Of a DNA stretch of 64,000 bases, positions 18,284 to 28,487 are shown one piece after another. Each line of letters starts with the position of its first letter. Within the stretch, counting starts at the first letter, position 1. The stretch spans positions 124,001 through 188,000 of the forward strand of contig JAIPFF010000002.1 in assembly GCA_021736785.1 (NCBI GenBank), in the 5' to 3' direction. Both the position numbers and the translations under genes were made by a program. The DNA is from Thiohalocapsa sp. (lineage in GTDB: Bacteria; Pseudomonadota; Gammaproteobacteria; Chromatiales; Chromatiaceae). Under the pieces are notes generated by a model. It worked only from the letters and a program-made list of their open reading frames with translations. It ran no database searches and was not told the origin of the DNA.

Positions 18284-19252
18284 ATGGCTCTATCTTTTCT
18301 CGCGATAGCGGTAGGCCTCGCGCTGCTCGTCTGGAGTGCCGACCGCTTCATCGACGGTGCCGCGTCCGCTGCCGGTCATTTCGGGATGTCGCCACTGTTG
18401 ATAGGCATGGTGATCGTCGGCTTCGGTACCTCTGCGCCGGAAATGGTGGTATCGGCCATCTCCGCATCCCAGGGCAACCCCGGCATCGCGCTCGGTAACG
18501 CCTACGGCTCCAACATCACCAATATCGCCCTGATCCTCGGCCTGACCGCGCTGATCAGTCCGATTGCCGTGAACTCGGGCGTGCTGCGCAAGGAGTTGCC
18601 GATCCTCGCCGTCGTGACGGTCCTGGCGGGCTGGCAGCTGTGGGACGGCGAGATCACCCGCATGGACGCGGTCGTCCTGCTGGCGGTCTTCTTCGTGCTG
18701 ATGGGCTGGAGCATTTACCAGGGTCTGAAGCCGAACGGCGACGCGCTCGGCGGCGAGATGCAACAGGAGCTCGATAGCAATCGTATGCCGTTGCGCCCTG
18801 CCCTGTTCTGGCTTGTAACCGGCATGGTGCTGCTGATCGTCAGCTCCCGGATCTTGGTCTGGGGGGCGGTGGAGATCGCACAAGGTTTCGGCGTCAGCGA
18901 TCTCATCATCGGTCTGACCATCGTCGCCGTGGGCACCTCGCTGCCCGAATTGGCATCATCGCTGGCCGCCGCCCGCAAAGGCGAGCACGATATCGCCGTC
19001 GGCAATGTGATCGGCTCCAACCTGTTCAATACCTTGGCCGTGGTCGGCATCGCCGGCGCAATCCACCCGTTGTCGGTGGCCCCCGAGGTCCTCTACCGCG
19101 ACTGGACGGTGATGGCCGTGCTGACCCTATCGCTGTTCGTGTTCGGCTACGGTTTCCGCGGACCGGGCCGGATCAACCGATGGGAGGGGAGCGCCCTGCT
19201 GATCGCATACAGCGCTTATACGGCCTATTTGGTCAGCACGCTGTTCCTATAG
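18284..19252 (+). CDS. Calcium/sodium antiporter (YrbG/CaCA family)
   Basis: A 322-residue membrane protein with about ten hydrophobic segments and the two inverted alpha-repeat motifs of K+-dependent Ca2+/Na+ exchangers: GFGTSAPEMVVSAISA and GSNITNIALILG in the first half, VGTSLPELASSLAAA and GSNLFNTLAVVG in the second. It would extrude Ca2+ in exchange for Na+ across the inner membrane. AGGGA lies six bases upstream of ATG 18284, chosen over an earlier ATG at 18245. It is convergent with the hybrid kinase gene. Confidence 0.93.
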   Translation: MALSFLAIAVGLALLVWSADRFIDGAASAAGHFGMSPLLIGMVIVGFGTSAPEMVVSAISASQGNPGIALGNAYGSNITNIALILGLTALISPIAVNSGVLRKELPILAVVTVLAGWQLWDGEITRMDAVVLLAVFFVLMGWSIYQGLKPNGDALGGEMQQELDSNRMPLRPALFWLVTGMVLLIVSSRILVWGAVEIAQGFGVSDLIIGLTIVAVGTSLPELASSLAAARKGEHDIAVGNVIGSNLFNTLAVVGIAGAIHPLSVAPEVLYRDWTVMAVLTLSLFVFGYGFRGPGRINRWEGSALLIAYSAYTAYLVSTLFL

Positions 19253-19308
19253 CCGCCGCGCTGTATCCCGTATCCGCCGCCGCGCCCGAGACAGCCGGGC
19301 GCCGGCAC

Positions 19309-21690
19309 TCAGCGCGATAGCCACTTGGCGAGTGTCGCACCGACTTCTTCGGGGTCCAGCGGCTTTGCGAGATAGTCGTCCAGGCCGGCGCGACGGCAAC
19401 GCGGGCCTTCCTCTTCCTCGCTGCCCGCCGAGATCGCGATGACAGGAACGCTCGAGGGCGTCGGGGCATCGGCGAATCGCCGGACCGCCGCCGTGGCCTC
19501 CAGGCCGTCCATGATCGGCATCTGAATATCCATCAGGACCAGATCGTAGCGCGACATCCGCAACAGGCGCAGTGCGTCTTCGCCATTGACGGCCACATCC
19601 GCCGTGTACCCCAGCGAGCGCAGGATCGCCAGCGCGACTTCGCGATTGATCATATTGTCTTCGGCAAGCAAGATCCGCGGCGCGTGGGCGTCCCGGGCGG
19701 ATACCTTGCCCGCATACGCATGGTTCGCCGCAACGACGTCGAACGGCGGACCGAGCGCCGACCCTGCGTCGGTCCGTGCACCGGCCGCCGGTTCCGCGCC
19801 TTCGCAGCCGGCGCCTCGTCCCGCCTCCGCCGACGCTCGCGCAGCGAATGCCTGCCGACCTTCGGCCGCACCACCAGCGGCGATCCCGGGCTCGCCGGAG
19901 ACATCCGCAGTGATCGCGGGCGCCGGCGCGCTACTGTCGTCCCCGGCACGGGCGTCGCGCCTGCGGCCTGTGCGGCCGCGGCCGCACAGGTCGACCAGAC
20001 AGTCATGGATCTGCTGCTGTTTCACGGGCTTTTGCAGGAAGGCCTCGAAGCCGAGCTCGCGCAGCCGCGCCGAGTCTGCGCCGAGCGGCCGCGCCGTCAG
20101 CATCACCATCGCAATATCCGCAAGCAGCGGGTCGGCCTTCAGCGCTCGTCCCAACGCCTCGCCGCTTGTGTCCGGCATCCTGCAATCGATAAGCACGATA
20201 TCGAAACGGTCATCCGCCGCCCGCGCCTCGCTCAGCACCCCGAGCGCCTGCGCCGCCCCGCCGGCAGCCGCGCTGCGGCAGCCCCATGCCTCGAGGTATG
20301 CGCCGAGCGCTTTGCGACTGCTGGCGTTGTCGTCGACGATCAACACCCTGGCGTGGCCGATGCGTGTCGCCGCTCCCGGTCCCTGCGACGCGTGGGTCGA
20401 CCGGCATTCGAACGGCACGGTCAGCCAGAAGGTCGATCCGCGCCCTTCTTCGCTGCTGACATCGATCTGCCCGCCCATCATCGTGACCAACTGCTTGCAG
20501 ATGGCGAGCCCGAGTCCGCTGCCGCCGAAGCGCCGTGTAGTGGACGGGTCGACCTGCGAGAAGGCGTGAAACAATCGGCCGAGCCGGTCGGGCGGAATCC
20601 CGATTCCCGTGTCGCGCACGGCGAAGCGCAGTTCCACCCGCTCGCCGAGATCGCGCGCGAGGCCGATCTCCAAGCACACCTCGCCGGCGGCAGTGAATTT
20701 CACGGCATTATTCAGCAGATTGACGAGAATCTGCCGCAGCCGGCCCGGATCACCGCGCAGCCGAGTCGGCACGGCGGGATCGACGAACTGCACGAGCTCC
20801 ACGCCTTTCTCCTCCGCGCGCCAGGCGACCAGGTCCACCGCATCTTCGACGGGTGTGCGCAGGCTGAAATCGGTATGCTCCAGCACGATCCGGCCGGCCT
20901 CGGCCTTGGAAAAATCCAGAATGTCGTTGAGGATCGTCAGCAGCGTCTCCGCGCTGTCATCGATGATGCGCAGATACTCCCGCTGCTCCTGTGTCAGCGC
21001 AGTCGTCGCCAACACCTGAGTCATGCCGATGACACCGTTCATCGGCGTGCGGATTTCATGGCTCATATTGGCCAGGAAGGTGCTTTTCGCGCGATTCGCC
21101 TGCTCGGCGGACAACGCCAGTCGGCGAGCCTCCTCCATCGCCGCGCGCAACTTCTCGTTGCTCTCGAGGTTTCTCAGCGCTTGCGATGCCAGCGGTGCGA
21201 ATCGCTGCAGCAAACGCAGATGCTGCTTGTTGAAGAAGGCGCGTTGCCGACTGACGCAGATCAGCGCGGCGCGCGCACCGGGCGTCATCATCGGGGCATG
21301 CAGCGCCGAGACCACGCGCGAGCGGATCTCCGCCGGCTGCGCGCACCATTCAGGCGTTTGCCCCGCATCGAACAACATCACCGGCTGACCCGACAGCACG
21401 CGCTGCAGAACGTCGCCGGCCTGCCATTGCAGGTTGTCGAACACCGGATCGGTCGAAGCCAGCACGACCAGTGGCCTGTCGTCGTCCTCGCGCAGCACGA
21501 AGGCATCGTCGAAATGGATAAGCTTTTTCAGGATGCGCAGCACATCCAGAAACGCATCTTGGGTACTGCCGGAGCGCGTGATGGCATCGAGACCCTCGAG
21601 TAGCCCCTCGGTCTCGACGCGCAACTGCTGTTCTTGGCGCCTCGCCCGCTCCAGATTCAGCAAGGCTTCGCGCAGTCGCTCGCTTTCCAT
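19309..21690 (-). CDS. Hybrid sensor histidine kinase with two receiver domains
   Basis: A 793-residue soluble kinase with no membrane segment. The N-terminal region (about 35-175) looks like a GAF sensor domain. The H-box is [15 protein letters not shown] with His211, the N-box [14 protein letters not shown]1 DTGIGIPP and G2 GGSGLGLAI. Receiver 1 (about 447-570) has phospho-acceptor Asp502 ([10 protein letters not shown]) and receiver 2 (about 670-790) Asp721 (LVLMDIQMP). An Ala/Gly-rich linker separates the receivers. There is no HPt domain, so the phosphate must pass to a separate HPt protein. It starts 9 bp after the FIST gene; the FIST protein is probably its sensor partner. Confidence 0.92.
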   Translation of the reverse strand: MESERLREALLNLERARRQEQQLRVETEGLLEGLDAITRSGSTQDAFLDVLRILKKLIHFDDAFVLREDDDRPLVVLASTDPVFDNLQWQAGDVLQRVLSGQPVMLFDAGQTPEWCAQPAEIRSRVVSALHAPMMTPGARAALICVSRQRAFFNKQHLRLLQRFAPLASQALRNLESNEKLRAAMEEARRLALSAEQANRAKSTFLANMSHEIRTPMNGVIGMTQVLATTALTQEQREYLRIIDDSAETLLTILNDILDFSKAEAGRIVLEHTDFSLRTPVEDAVDLVAWRAEEKGVELVQFVDPAVPTRLRGDPGRLRQILVNLLNNAVKFTAAGEVCLEIGLARDLGERVELRFAVRDTGIGIPPDRLGRLFHAFSQVDPSTTRRFGGSGLGLAICKQLVTMMGGQIDVSSEEGRGSTFWLTVPFECRSTHASQGPGAATRIGHARVLIVDDNASSRKALGAYLEAWGCRSAAAGGAAQALGVLSEARAADDRFDIVLIDCRMPDTSGEALGRALKADPLLADIAMVMLTARPLGADSARLRELGFEAFLQKPVKQQQIHDCLVDLCGRGRTGRRRDARAGDDSSAPAPAITADVSGEPGIAAGGAAEGRQAFAARASAEAGRGAGCEGAEPAAGARTDAGSALGPPFDVVAANHAYAGKVSARDAHAPRILLAEDNMINREVALAILRSLGYTADVAVNGEDALRLLRMSRYDLVLMDIQMPIMDGLEATAAVRRFADAPTPSSVPVIAISAGSEEEEGPRCRRAGLDDYLAKPLDPEEVGATLAKWLSR

Positions 21691-21699
21691 CGCCGCAAA

Positions 21700-22905
21700 C
21701 TACCGCGCGGGCCGATCGCCGAAAACGACAACCGAAATCATCAGATTGCCGTGCGAATTATCTCGGGTCACCGCGCAACCCTGCTCGCCGAAGGTGTAGA
21801 TGCCCAGAAACGGGGAGCCACCGAGTGCAAGGCCGACTTCCCCTGCGACGTTCGCCATGTCTTCCCGCACCGTCAGCATGCAACCCGCGCAATAGATCAC
21901 GAGAGCGCCGGCGATGTGCTCGGCATCGAGTCCGCCGGCCGCGATGGCTGCTCTGACGACCCGACCCGCGCGCGAGATCAGCGAATCCCGCGAGCCCGTC
22001 ATCAGCACGATCTCCTCGCCCTCCGCGATATCGGTGAACAGCCGCAGACCGCCCTCGGCAGTGACCTGCTCGGGATGCGACAGCTTGAAGAACGCAACGC
22101 CGCCGACCTGCCCCAGTTCCCGGCCGAGCGGAAACAGCGACGTCTCGGCCAGCACGGTGCCGCCTTGTACGCGCGCACCGGAGATCGTCCCGCTGGTCCA
22201 TTCGTCGTAGACGGCGGCAGCAGGCCGATGGTCGATTTCCTGCAGCGTGCGGCCCGAGGCCGCCGTTACCCTGCCGGCATGCTCGGTGGAGTCGTAGCCG
22301 CTTTGGAAGGCGCAAGCGATTTCGACCGACGGGAAGAAAACGCTGATGACCACCGCATCGCCGAAGACGCCGTCGCGGGTCATTTGCCGCCAGTGTCCAC
22401 GGACGCCGTCGTCCGCGGTACTGCCGCCGGCGATCGGTACGTCGCGCCCGATCACGGCCTCGATCCCTTCGATCAGCCGCTCCTCGCAGCCCGGGGCGGC
22501 ATTCATCCAGACAAGCATCGGCACCTCGCCGGGACGGCCCGCGTCCGCCAACGCCGCTTCCAGTGCCGAGGCGGAGGCGGCGGAGGGATCGGCGCCGATG
22601 CGAACGGCGCCGATGCCGTAACTTCCCGCGGGATCCGAGATCGCGAGCATGCCCATGGCCCGGCCATTGTTGCCGTGGAAGCCTCGCTCGGTCATCACGC
22701 CCGCGCAGGTGGTGCCGCCGTGCAGCGGCACGCCGCCGCGCTTGCACACCAGGCGCGCGCGCACGGCCTCCGCCGGATAGGCCTCCGTATGGAAGACGTG
22801 CAGCCACGACAAGGTGCCCGCGTCCGCCACATCGAGGGCGGCGAGACACTCGTCGACCGCACGCGCGGCATCGCGGGCGCTCGAGTGGGCTGTTCTGATC
22901 TGCAT
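21700..22905 (-). CDS. FIST-domain sensor protein (NosP-like)
   Basis: A 401-residue FIST protein with FIST_N (about 25-215) and FIST_C (about 225-365) domains. Typical pieces are LHGGTTCAGVMTERGFHGN, VPIAGGSTADDG, EDMANVAGEVGLALGGSPFLG and IYTFGEQG. FIST proteins sense small molecules. In NosP the domain binds haem and nitric oxide and controls a hybrid kinase encoded next to it, and the same order is seen here with a 9-bp gap. NO sensing is an inference; amino-acid-like ligands are the other known suggestion. ATG 22905 is taken over the longer frame to 22977 because the FIST fold begins there. Confidence 0.88.
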   Translation of the reverse strand: MQIRTAHSSARDAARAVDECLAALDVADAGTLSWLHVFHTEAYPAEAVRARLVCKRGGVPLHGGTTCAGVMTERGFHGNNGRAMGMLAISDPAGSYGIGAVRIGADPSAASASALEAALADAGRPGEVPMLVWMNAAPGCEERLIEGIEAVIGRDVPIAGGSTADDGVRGHWRQMTRDGVFGDAVVISVFFPSVEIACAFQSGYDSTEHAGRVTAASGRTLQEIDHRPAAAVYDEWTSGTISGARVQGGTVLAETSLFPLGRELGQVGGVAFFKLSHPEQVTAEGGLRLFTDIAEGEEIVLMTGSRDSLISRAGRVVRAAIAAGGLDAEHIAGALVIYCAGCMLTVREDMANVAGEVGLALGGSPFLGIYTFGEQGCAVTRDNSHGNLMISVVVFGDRPAR

Positions 22906-23173
22906 CGCTGACTCTGCTCGTGACGCGGTCGGCGTGAGAATGTCTCGCGGTGAGCGGGCAGGACGGGTGTCGCGCACGACACAGCGGCTTCGTCACCCGC
23001 GTTGTTGCGGTGCATCCGCGGCCGCGGCGAATCGTCCCGCTCGCACAGGCTGCCTGGTCGAGCAATGCCCCGCGCATGTAACCGTAGGACATCATCACCA
23101 TTGGTGATTACCATAATACGCCCCGGGACGCGCCGCGAAACGCGCGACCGTTCACGGATTATGCTTTCCGCGC

Positions 23174-23881
23174 CTAGGCAGGAGCGATCAGGTTGTCGCC
23201 ATGGGCCAGCAGCACGATCAACCGCGCGGGGCCGTGCACGCCATAGGCCAGCGTCTGCTCGATGTCGGCCGATTTCGAAGGGCCGGTGATCAGGAGTGCG
23301 TTGGTCGGCATCGCCCGGTGCCACTGCTCGTCGGCCATCAGACCGTGCAGCGTCGGTACGATCCGCGCGCTGTCGAGCAGCACGCAATGCACCGGCGGCA
23401 CCAGGGACAGCAGCCGCGGTTCCGCCGGCGACGGCCAGAGCACCAGCGAGCCGGTCTCGGCGACGCCGGCCAGGCAGCCGGTAAAGCCGGCGTCGGTTTC
23501 CGCGAACAGTGCATCTCGGCAATCTTCCACGGGGCCGAGATGCGGCACCAGTGCCGGTGTGGATTCGGATGCCGGCCAACCGTCCGCGAGCGCCGCGCCG
23601 AAGGGTCCGTCGGGCCCGTAGCGCAGCGTTTCGACACCGCTCTCGCCGAGCAGCCGCGCGAGCACCGCGGGCCAATCGGCACCGACCGGATACACCTCGC
23701 CGCGCACGGCCTCGAGCATGCCGCAAAAGCGCTCGACAAGCTGCGGATGGCTCCGGTCGAAACGCCGAACGGGTACCGTCGGCCCCGACCCGGGCTCGGG
23801 TTTGGGCTCGAGCTGCGCGCCGGCTGCCGCGCCGCCGGATGCGCGCAGGCGCTCGAGAATGGCCGTGCGCGCGTCACTCAT
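23174..23881 (-). CDS. lutC: Lactate utilization protein C (LUD domain)
   Basis: A 235-residue LUD-domain protein, the LutC component of the LutABC L-lactate dehydrogenase complex that oxidises lactate to pyruvate. Diagnostic pieces are FTGCLAGVAETGSLVLW, LLSLVPPVHCVLLDSARIV and NALLITGPSKSADIEQTLAYGVHGP. Its ATG overlaps the end of lutB by 8 bp, so the two are coupled. An in-frame ATG at 23911 lies inside lutB and is less likely. Confidence 0.93.
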   Translation of the reverse strand: MSDARTAILERLRASGGAAAGAQLEPKPEPGSGPTVPVRRFDRSHPQLVERFCGMLEAVRGEVYPVGADWPAVLARLLGESGVETLRYGPDGPFGAALADGWPASESTPALVPHLGPVEDCRDALFAETDAGFTGCLAGVAETGSLVLWPSPAEPRLLSLVPPVHCVLLDSARIVPTLHGLMADEQWHRAMPTNALLITGPSKSADIEQTLAYGVHGPARLIVLLAHGDNLIAPA

Positions 23882-25397
23882 CGCAGTAGCCTTCCCGGCG
23901 GGCCAGCGCATGCAGACTCTCGGCCGCCAGGCGCGGCGGCGTGCGCGTGCGCGTCCAGGGAACGGCGGTGCGCGCGATGACGATATCCGCCAGCCGATGC
24001 AGGCGGGCCGCGAGCGATGTCAGGCGCCGGTAGCGGGCCGGGCTTGCATGCACCTGCGCCCACAGCCGCCAGATGCCCGCCTGCAGCGCCACGCGCATTC
24101 GGGCGCGTCGCGGCGGCGCGCGATCGCGGCTCCGAGCGCTCGGCCCAGTGGCCGGCGGCGGTGCTCCGGCCGAGACCGCTGTCGGCGACGCGTCGCCGAC
24201 GGCCGGCGCCGAGCGCCCCTGCGCATGCTCGTAGCGCAACCGGTTCAGCAACCGCGGGATCGGGATGCGCACCGGACAGACCTCGGCGCAGGCGCCGCAC
24301 AGGCTCGATGCCTGAGCCAACTCGCCTCGGCGATGCAGCCCCTGCAACTGCGGCTCGAGGATGGCACCGAGCGGCCCGGGATAGACGGTGCCATAGCCAT
24401 GCCCGCCGATGCGGGTATAGACCGGGCAGTGGTTCATGCAGGCGCCGCAGCGGATACAGCGCAGCGTGGCGCGCAGCTCGGGGTCGGCATGAATACCCGA
24501 GCGGCCGTTGTCGAGCAGCACCAGGTGCACTTCGCGCGGGCCGTCGCGCTCGTCGGGCCCGTCGCCTCCCGTTCGCCGCGGCCCGCTGATCATGTTGACG
24601 TAGGTGGTGACCGGCTGCCCGGTGGCGCTGCGGGTCAGCAGCGTCAACAGCGGAGCCAGATGCTCCAGGCGTGCAATCACCTTCTCGATGCCGGTCACGG
24701 CAATGTGCACGTCCGGCGCGGTCGTGCTCATGCGCCCGTTGCCCTCGTTCTCGATCAGACACAGGGTGCCGGTCTCGGCGACCGCGAAATTGACGCCCGA
24801 GAGTCCGACGCGCGTGTCGTGAAAACGCTCGCGCATGACCCGCCGGGCCAGCGCCGTCAGCCGCTCGATATCCTCGCCGCAGGACTCCTGCGGGTAATGC
24901 ACCCGGAACAGCTCCGCGATCTCCCGGCGGTCCTTGTGCACCGCGGGCGCGACGATATGGGACGGCTCCTCGCCGGCGAGCTGAATGATCAGCTCGCCCA
25001 AATCGGTCTCGATCGGCTCGATGCCGTGGCGCAGCAGATGGGCGTTCAGCCCGATCTCCTCGGACACCATCGATTTGCCCTTGAGCACCGCCCCGGCACC
25101 GTGGCTCTGCACGATGCCGAGGATGATGGCGTTGGCCTCGGCGGCGTCCTCGGCCCAGTGCACGCGCATCCCGTTTGCGCTGCAGCGGGCCTCCAACTGT
25201 TCCAGCAAGTCGGGCAGGTGCGCCAGCGCGTGGTCGCGGATGGCCTGCCCCTGATCGCGCAGCCGTTCCAGTTCTTCGCGATCGGGGAAGGCCGCAAGCC
25301 GCTTGAGCACGAGACCGTCCATGGCGCGCCGGATGTTGGCCCGTACCCGGTCCCGCCCCAACGCACGCCGGGCGCGCTCGCGGAATTCAGTCGTCAT
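23874..25397 (-). CDS. lutB: Lactate utilization iron-sulfur protein B
   Basis: A 507-residue LutB. The LUD domain covers about residues 55-300 (GAVLKGKSMVSEEIGLNAHL; VAETGTLCLIENEGNGR). Two 4Fe-4S motifs follow, CIRCGACMNHCPVY near residue 316 and CGACAEVCPVRIPIP near 365. The C-terminal tail is typical of the family. It transfers electrons from lactate through the LutABC complex to the respiratory chain. The ATG at 25397 is preferred to one nine codons upstream. lutC follows in overlap; lutA is not here but about 6 kb away at 31645. Confidence 0.95.
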   Translation of the reverse strand: MTTEFRERARRALGRDRVRANIRRAMDGLVLKRLAAFPDREELERLRDQGQAIRDHALAHLPDLLEQLEARCSANGMRVHWAEDAAEANAIILGIVQSHGAGAVLKGKSMVSEEIGLNAHLLRHGIEPIETDLGELIIQLAGEEPSHIVAPAVHKDRREIAELFRVHYPQESCGEDIERLTALARRVMRERFHDTRVGLSGVNFAVAETGTLCLIENEGNGRMSTTAPDVHIAVTGIEKVIARLEHLAPLLTLLTRSATGQPVTTYVNMISGPRRTGGDGPDERDGPREVHLVLLDNGRSGIHADPELRATLRCIRCGACMNHCPVYTRIGGHGYGTVYPGPLGAILEPQLQGLHRRGELAQASSLCGACAEVCPVRIPIPRLLNRLRYEHAQGRSAPAVGDASPTAVSAGAPPPATGPSARSRDRAPPRRARMRVALQAGIWRLWAQVHASPARYRRLTSLAARLHRLADIVIARTAVPWTRTRTPPRLAAESLHALARREGYCDE

Positions 25398-25562
25398 CGT
25401 CGGGCACCCGGCGGGACCCGGCAACCGATGCGGCGGCGCGCTTCGGGCGTACGCTCCGGCCGGCCATCGCCGCGAACAACGCAGCGGACCTTCGAAAGGC
25501 CCGCCGATACATCGACACCGAGGCGTGCCCGGTCATAACTTCGCCGGCTTCACCCAAGTTGA

Positions 25563-26042
25563 TCATTGCGTTGCCAGCGCTTGCAGCATCAGTGGGGTTA
25601 CGGCGATCCACAGCGCCAAAGTCAAGGCCGGACGTGCCAGGTTGGCGGGCTTGAAATTGCGTGCGTGCACTGCCGCATAGACGTGATTGGCAGCCGATAG
25701 GGCGAGAAATAGAAGACACACCAGCAGCACCGCCGCATGCGCCTGCACGCCCCAGTGCGCCGCCGCGGCCAATACGGCGACGATGGCGACGGCGAGATTA
25801 GCCAGAGCGGACTGGCGCTGATATTGGCGGTCGCCGGCGTAGCCGATCTTTGCCGAAGCGGCTTCGGAGAGAAACAGCCCTTCGAAGGCAATGCTGCCGT
25901 TGAGCACGACGACCAGGATCGGCGCCAGCAACGTAAACACCGCTGCCGGCGTCTCCCCGAGCCAGAACGCCGCCCAAAACGCGCCGATGATGCCGATCGG
26001 ACGCAGCAGCTCCATGGCGTTGGTCAGCCGAACCGCGTTCAT
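25563..26042 (-). CDS. Small integral membrane protein
   Basis: A 159-residue protein with four hydrophobic segments (about residues 14-50, 75-95, 100-118 and 130-155). The second loop carries GDRQYQRQSALANL. The size and layout recall DUF6790-type membrane proteins, but this is only a resemblance. No ribosome-binding site distinguishes the two possible ATG starts (26042, 26015). It precedes lutB by 165 bp on the same strand. Function unknown. Confidence 0.6.
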   Translation of the reverse strand: MNAVRLTNAMELLRPIGIIGAFWAAFWLGETPAAVFTLLAPILVVVLNGSIAFEGLFLSEAASAKIGYAGDRQYQRQSALANLAVAIVAVLAAAAHWGVQAHAAVLLVCLLFLALSAANHVYAAVHARNFKPANLARPALTLALWIAVTPLMLQALATQ

Positions 26043-26493
26043 GGCTGGACCGCCGCGCCGACCGGCCCGGCGCGAGCGCTATCGGAGCGCAGGGCGGGGC
26101 CGGGACGCCGGGCAGGGCCTCGGCAATGCGGATTCGGGGCGGAACCGGGGCGGCGCAGCGCGGACGCCGGGGGATGCGGCAAAGCGGCCGTCGAAAGCGC
26201 AAGCGATAGCGGAAGGGCCATGATGAATACCGGGTCGCGAGTATGCTCCGACGCACTGGCCGGGCCCGCGGGCGGCCGGTTGCCCGCGAGCCGCGTCCGT
26301 CGTCGGAAGCCATGGAAACGCTGCCTTCGGGCATCATCGCAGCAGCAGATCGGCGCCGCAACCATCGGACGGCGCGACGCCACGTGGCCGGTGAGCGGCT
26401 CGGAGCTCGCCGTCAAGGGATCCTGTGCAGGGCATCTTCGCGACAAGGACGGCCGCCGCCGGGCTTTCGCGCCCACCGGTCGCCGTATATCGA
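26043..26493. other. Gene-free stretch before the ankyrin gene stop
   Basis: 451 bp of high-GC sequence. Short frames here are low-complexity Arg/Pro/Ala. A 60-codon minus frame from ATG 26222 has a signal-like start but no ribosome-binding site. I see no supported gene. Confidence 0.4.
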
Positions 26494-27771
26494 CTACCCC
26501 TCCAGCGTTGCGGCCGCGAGGAGATCGGCGGCGTGTGCATCCGCGCGCAGCCGCGCCCAATCCAACGCCGCCAGTCCGCCGTGATCGCGCAGGCTCGGGT
26601 CGGCGCCGTAGGCGATCAATACCGCCATTGCAGCTTCGTGGCCATACATCGCCGCATGGATCAGCGGCGTGCGCCCCGCCGAGTCCGGCTGATTCGGGTC
26701 GGCGCCTGCCCGCTGGCCCACCCCGGAAAGCAGTCGCCGCGCCGCACGCGCATGCCCGTTCGAAACGGCGCCGATCAACGCCGTATCGCCGCGGGTATCT
26801 CGCGCATCCGGATCGGCACCTGCAGCGAGCAAGGCCTCGATTTGCGCGGCCTGACCGGCACGGGCCGCCGACAGCAGCGCCGAGGCACCCGTGGAGTCGA
26901 CAGCCATCACATCGGCACCCGCGGCGAGCAGCTTCCGAGTGCCGTCCACATTCACAGCGGCCGCCGCATAATGCAGTGCCGTGCTGCCGTCCGCGTGCTT
27001 CGCGTCGAGTGACGCACCGGATTGCAGCAAGACATGCAGGATGTCGGTATGGCCCTTTGCAGCCGCCGCCATCAACGGCGTCAACCCGTCGCTGTTGGCG
27101 TGGTCGACCCGCGCCCCGCGTTGGATCAGCTTGGTCACGATGCCGTTCTCACCGAGCTCCACAGCCAGCAGCAGCGGCGTCATTTTCATCTGCGCCGACT
27201 CCGTTTCCAGGCCCGCCCCGTGCCGCAGCAGAACCTCCAGCATCGCTTCGTCACGACGCCCGATGGCCGCCAGCAACGGCGTGATCTTGCCCGCATCCTG
27301 CGTATCGACGTCCGCTGCATGCTCGAGAAGAAGTTGCGCGACCTCTGCTCGGCCCCGCAGCGCCGCCCATGCCAGGGCTGTCTTGCCGGCCCTGTCTTTG
27401 GCGTCCGCGTCGGCGCCACGGGAAAGCAGAACCGCGACGACGTCCCGATGGCCGCCGGCGCTCGCCAGCATCAGGGGCGTGCGCGCAAACCGGTCGCGGG
27501 CGGGGGAATTGGCGTCCGCCCCGTACTGCAGCAGCGTGGCGGCCATCGCTGCGTTCCCGGTCGCCGCGGCATGCAGCAGCGCGCGCCTTCCGGCGGAAGA
27601 GCGAAGATCTGCGCCGGGCGATGCCGACAGCAGCTCGCGAACGGCCGCTTCATCGCCGCGGGCGACCGCGGTCGCCAGCCCCGTCGTCCCGTCCTCGGCG
27701 CTCGCCGGCATCGCCACTCCGAATAGCGCCGGCAACACAAGCATGGCAATGCAGTTTTTTTGCGGTTTCAT
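26494..27771 (-). CDS. Exported ankyrin-repeat protein
   Basis: A 425-residue protein with a signal peptide (CIAMLVLPALFGVAMPASA) and about ten consecutive 33-residue ankyrin repeats. The hallmark G-TPLxxAAxxG pattern is plain, e.g. GLTPLMAAAAKGHTDILHVLLQSGA and GSTALHYAAAAVNVDGTRKLLAAGA. The repeats would form a binding scaffold in the periplasm or outside; the partner is unknown. ATG 27771 has GGTGAG five bases upstream and places the signal peptide at the very start, so the longer frame to 27846 is rejected. Confidence 0.88.
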   Translation of the reverse strand: MKPQKNCIAMLVLPALFGVAMPASAEDGTTGLATAVARGDEAAVRELLSASPGADLRSSAGRRALLHAAATGNAAMAATLLQYGADANSPARDRFARTPLMLASAGGHRDVVAVLLSRGADADAKDRAGKTALAWAALRGRAEVAQLLLEHAADVDTQDAGKITPLLAAIGRRDEAMLEVLLRHGAGLETESAQMKMTPLLLAVELGENGIVTKLIQRGARVDHANSDGLTPLMAAAAKGHTDILHVLLQSGASLDAKHADGSTALHYAAAAVNVDGTRKLLAAGADVMAVDSTGASALLSAARAGQAAQIEALLAAGADPDARDTRGDTALIGAVSNGHARAARRLLSGVGQRAGADPNQPDSAGRTPLIHAAMYGHEAAMAVLIAYGADPSLRDHGGLAALDWARLRADAHAADLLAAATLEG

Positions 27772-27855
27772 GTTTCTCACCCCAATCGATAACTCACCGG
27801 CGGCAACTCGCGGGTACACATCGAGGCTGGATCCGGTGCGCGGCATGCGCCACGG

Positions 27856-28158
27856 CTATTGCGTCGGCGTACCGCGCGGCGGCAGCGGATACACGGGCGG
27901 ATTGGCATAGTGGCGATGACGCGGATATCCGAGCCCCGGTCCGCGCCGGCCCGGGTAGCCCGGACCCGCTGCCCGACGATGCCGTTCGCAGGCGTCGCGT
28001 TTCGCAGCCGGCTCTTGGCCGACGCCCCCCTCGACGGACGGCACCGGCGCATAGCGCGCCCCGGGCGGACAGCCCTCTCGCGGTATCGGTTGAGCGATTG
28101 CCGTCGCACAACACGCGGCCAGCAGGAACGTGAACAGCTTGCGGTATTGAGCGAGCAC
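27856..28158 (-). CDS. Putative small exported protein, Pro/Gly/Arg-rich
   Basis: From GTG 28158 a 100-residue peptide has a signal-like N terminus (LFTFLLAACCATAIAQP) followed by a low-complexity Pro/Gly/Tyr tail. The frame stays open further upstream (to 28446) without export features. No family is recognised and no ribosome-binding site is clear. It lies 84 bp upstream of the ankyrin gene on the same strand. The coding status is plausible but unproven. Confidence 0.4.
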   Translation of the reverse strand: MLAQYRKLFTFLLAACCATAIAQPIPREGCPPGARYAPVPSVEGGVGQEPAAKRDACERHRRAAGPGYPGRRGPGLGYPRHRHYANPPVYPLPPRGTPTQ

Positions 28159-28487
28159 GTGGATGCGGCATCCTCGTTTCGTGGCGCGCCGACCGGGTCC
28201 GCCCGGGCAGCGCAGAAATCGCCTGTTGTCGCCCGCCCTCTCGCGTGGCGACCATCGCCGTTGTTGCCGGCGAGCCCACGTCATGCAACCCGGATCCGAA
28301 ATCTCCTTCACGATGCCGCGCGGTATCGGCGCGGGCTCGGCCGGAAGGACGGTGTATCGGTCATTTCGGCAGCTGAGAGCGCGCGAAGCGCGAGAGTCCC
28401 GTCTTCGCGCTGCCTCGCTTCGCGACGCTTGCGCGCGACGGAGCATCCCTGCGCCGCGAGCGCACGCCGAAATTACAGAGCGCCTGC
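28159..28487. other. Gene-free stretch with GC-rich hairpins
   Basis: 329 bp between two minus-strand genes. Short GCGCGAAGCGCG-type palindromes between 28375 and 28440 could form hairpins past the end of the large secreted-protein gene. No T run follows and no gene is supported. Confidence 0.4.

Noticed and set aside
26039-26222. 60-codon minus-strand frame with a signal-like start
   Set aside because: No ribosome-binding site, Pro/Ala/Arg low complexity, and no conserved feature.
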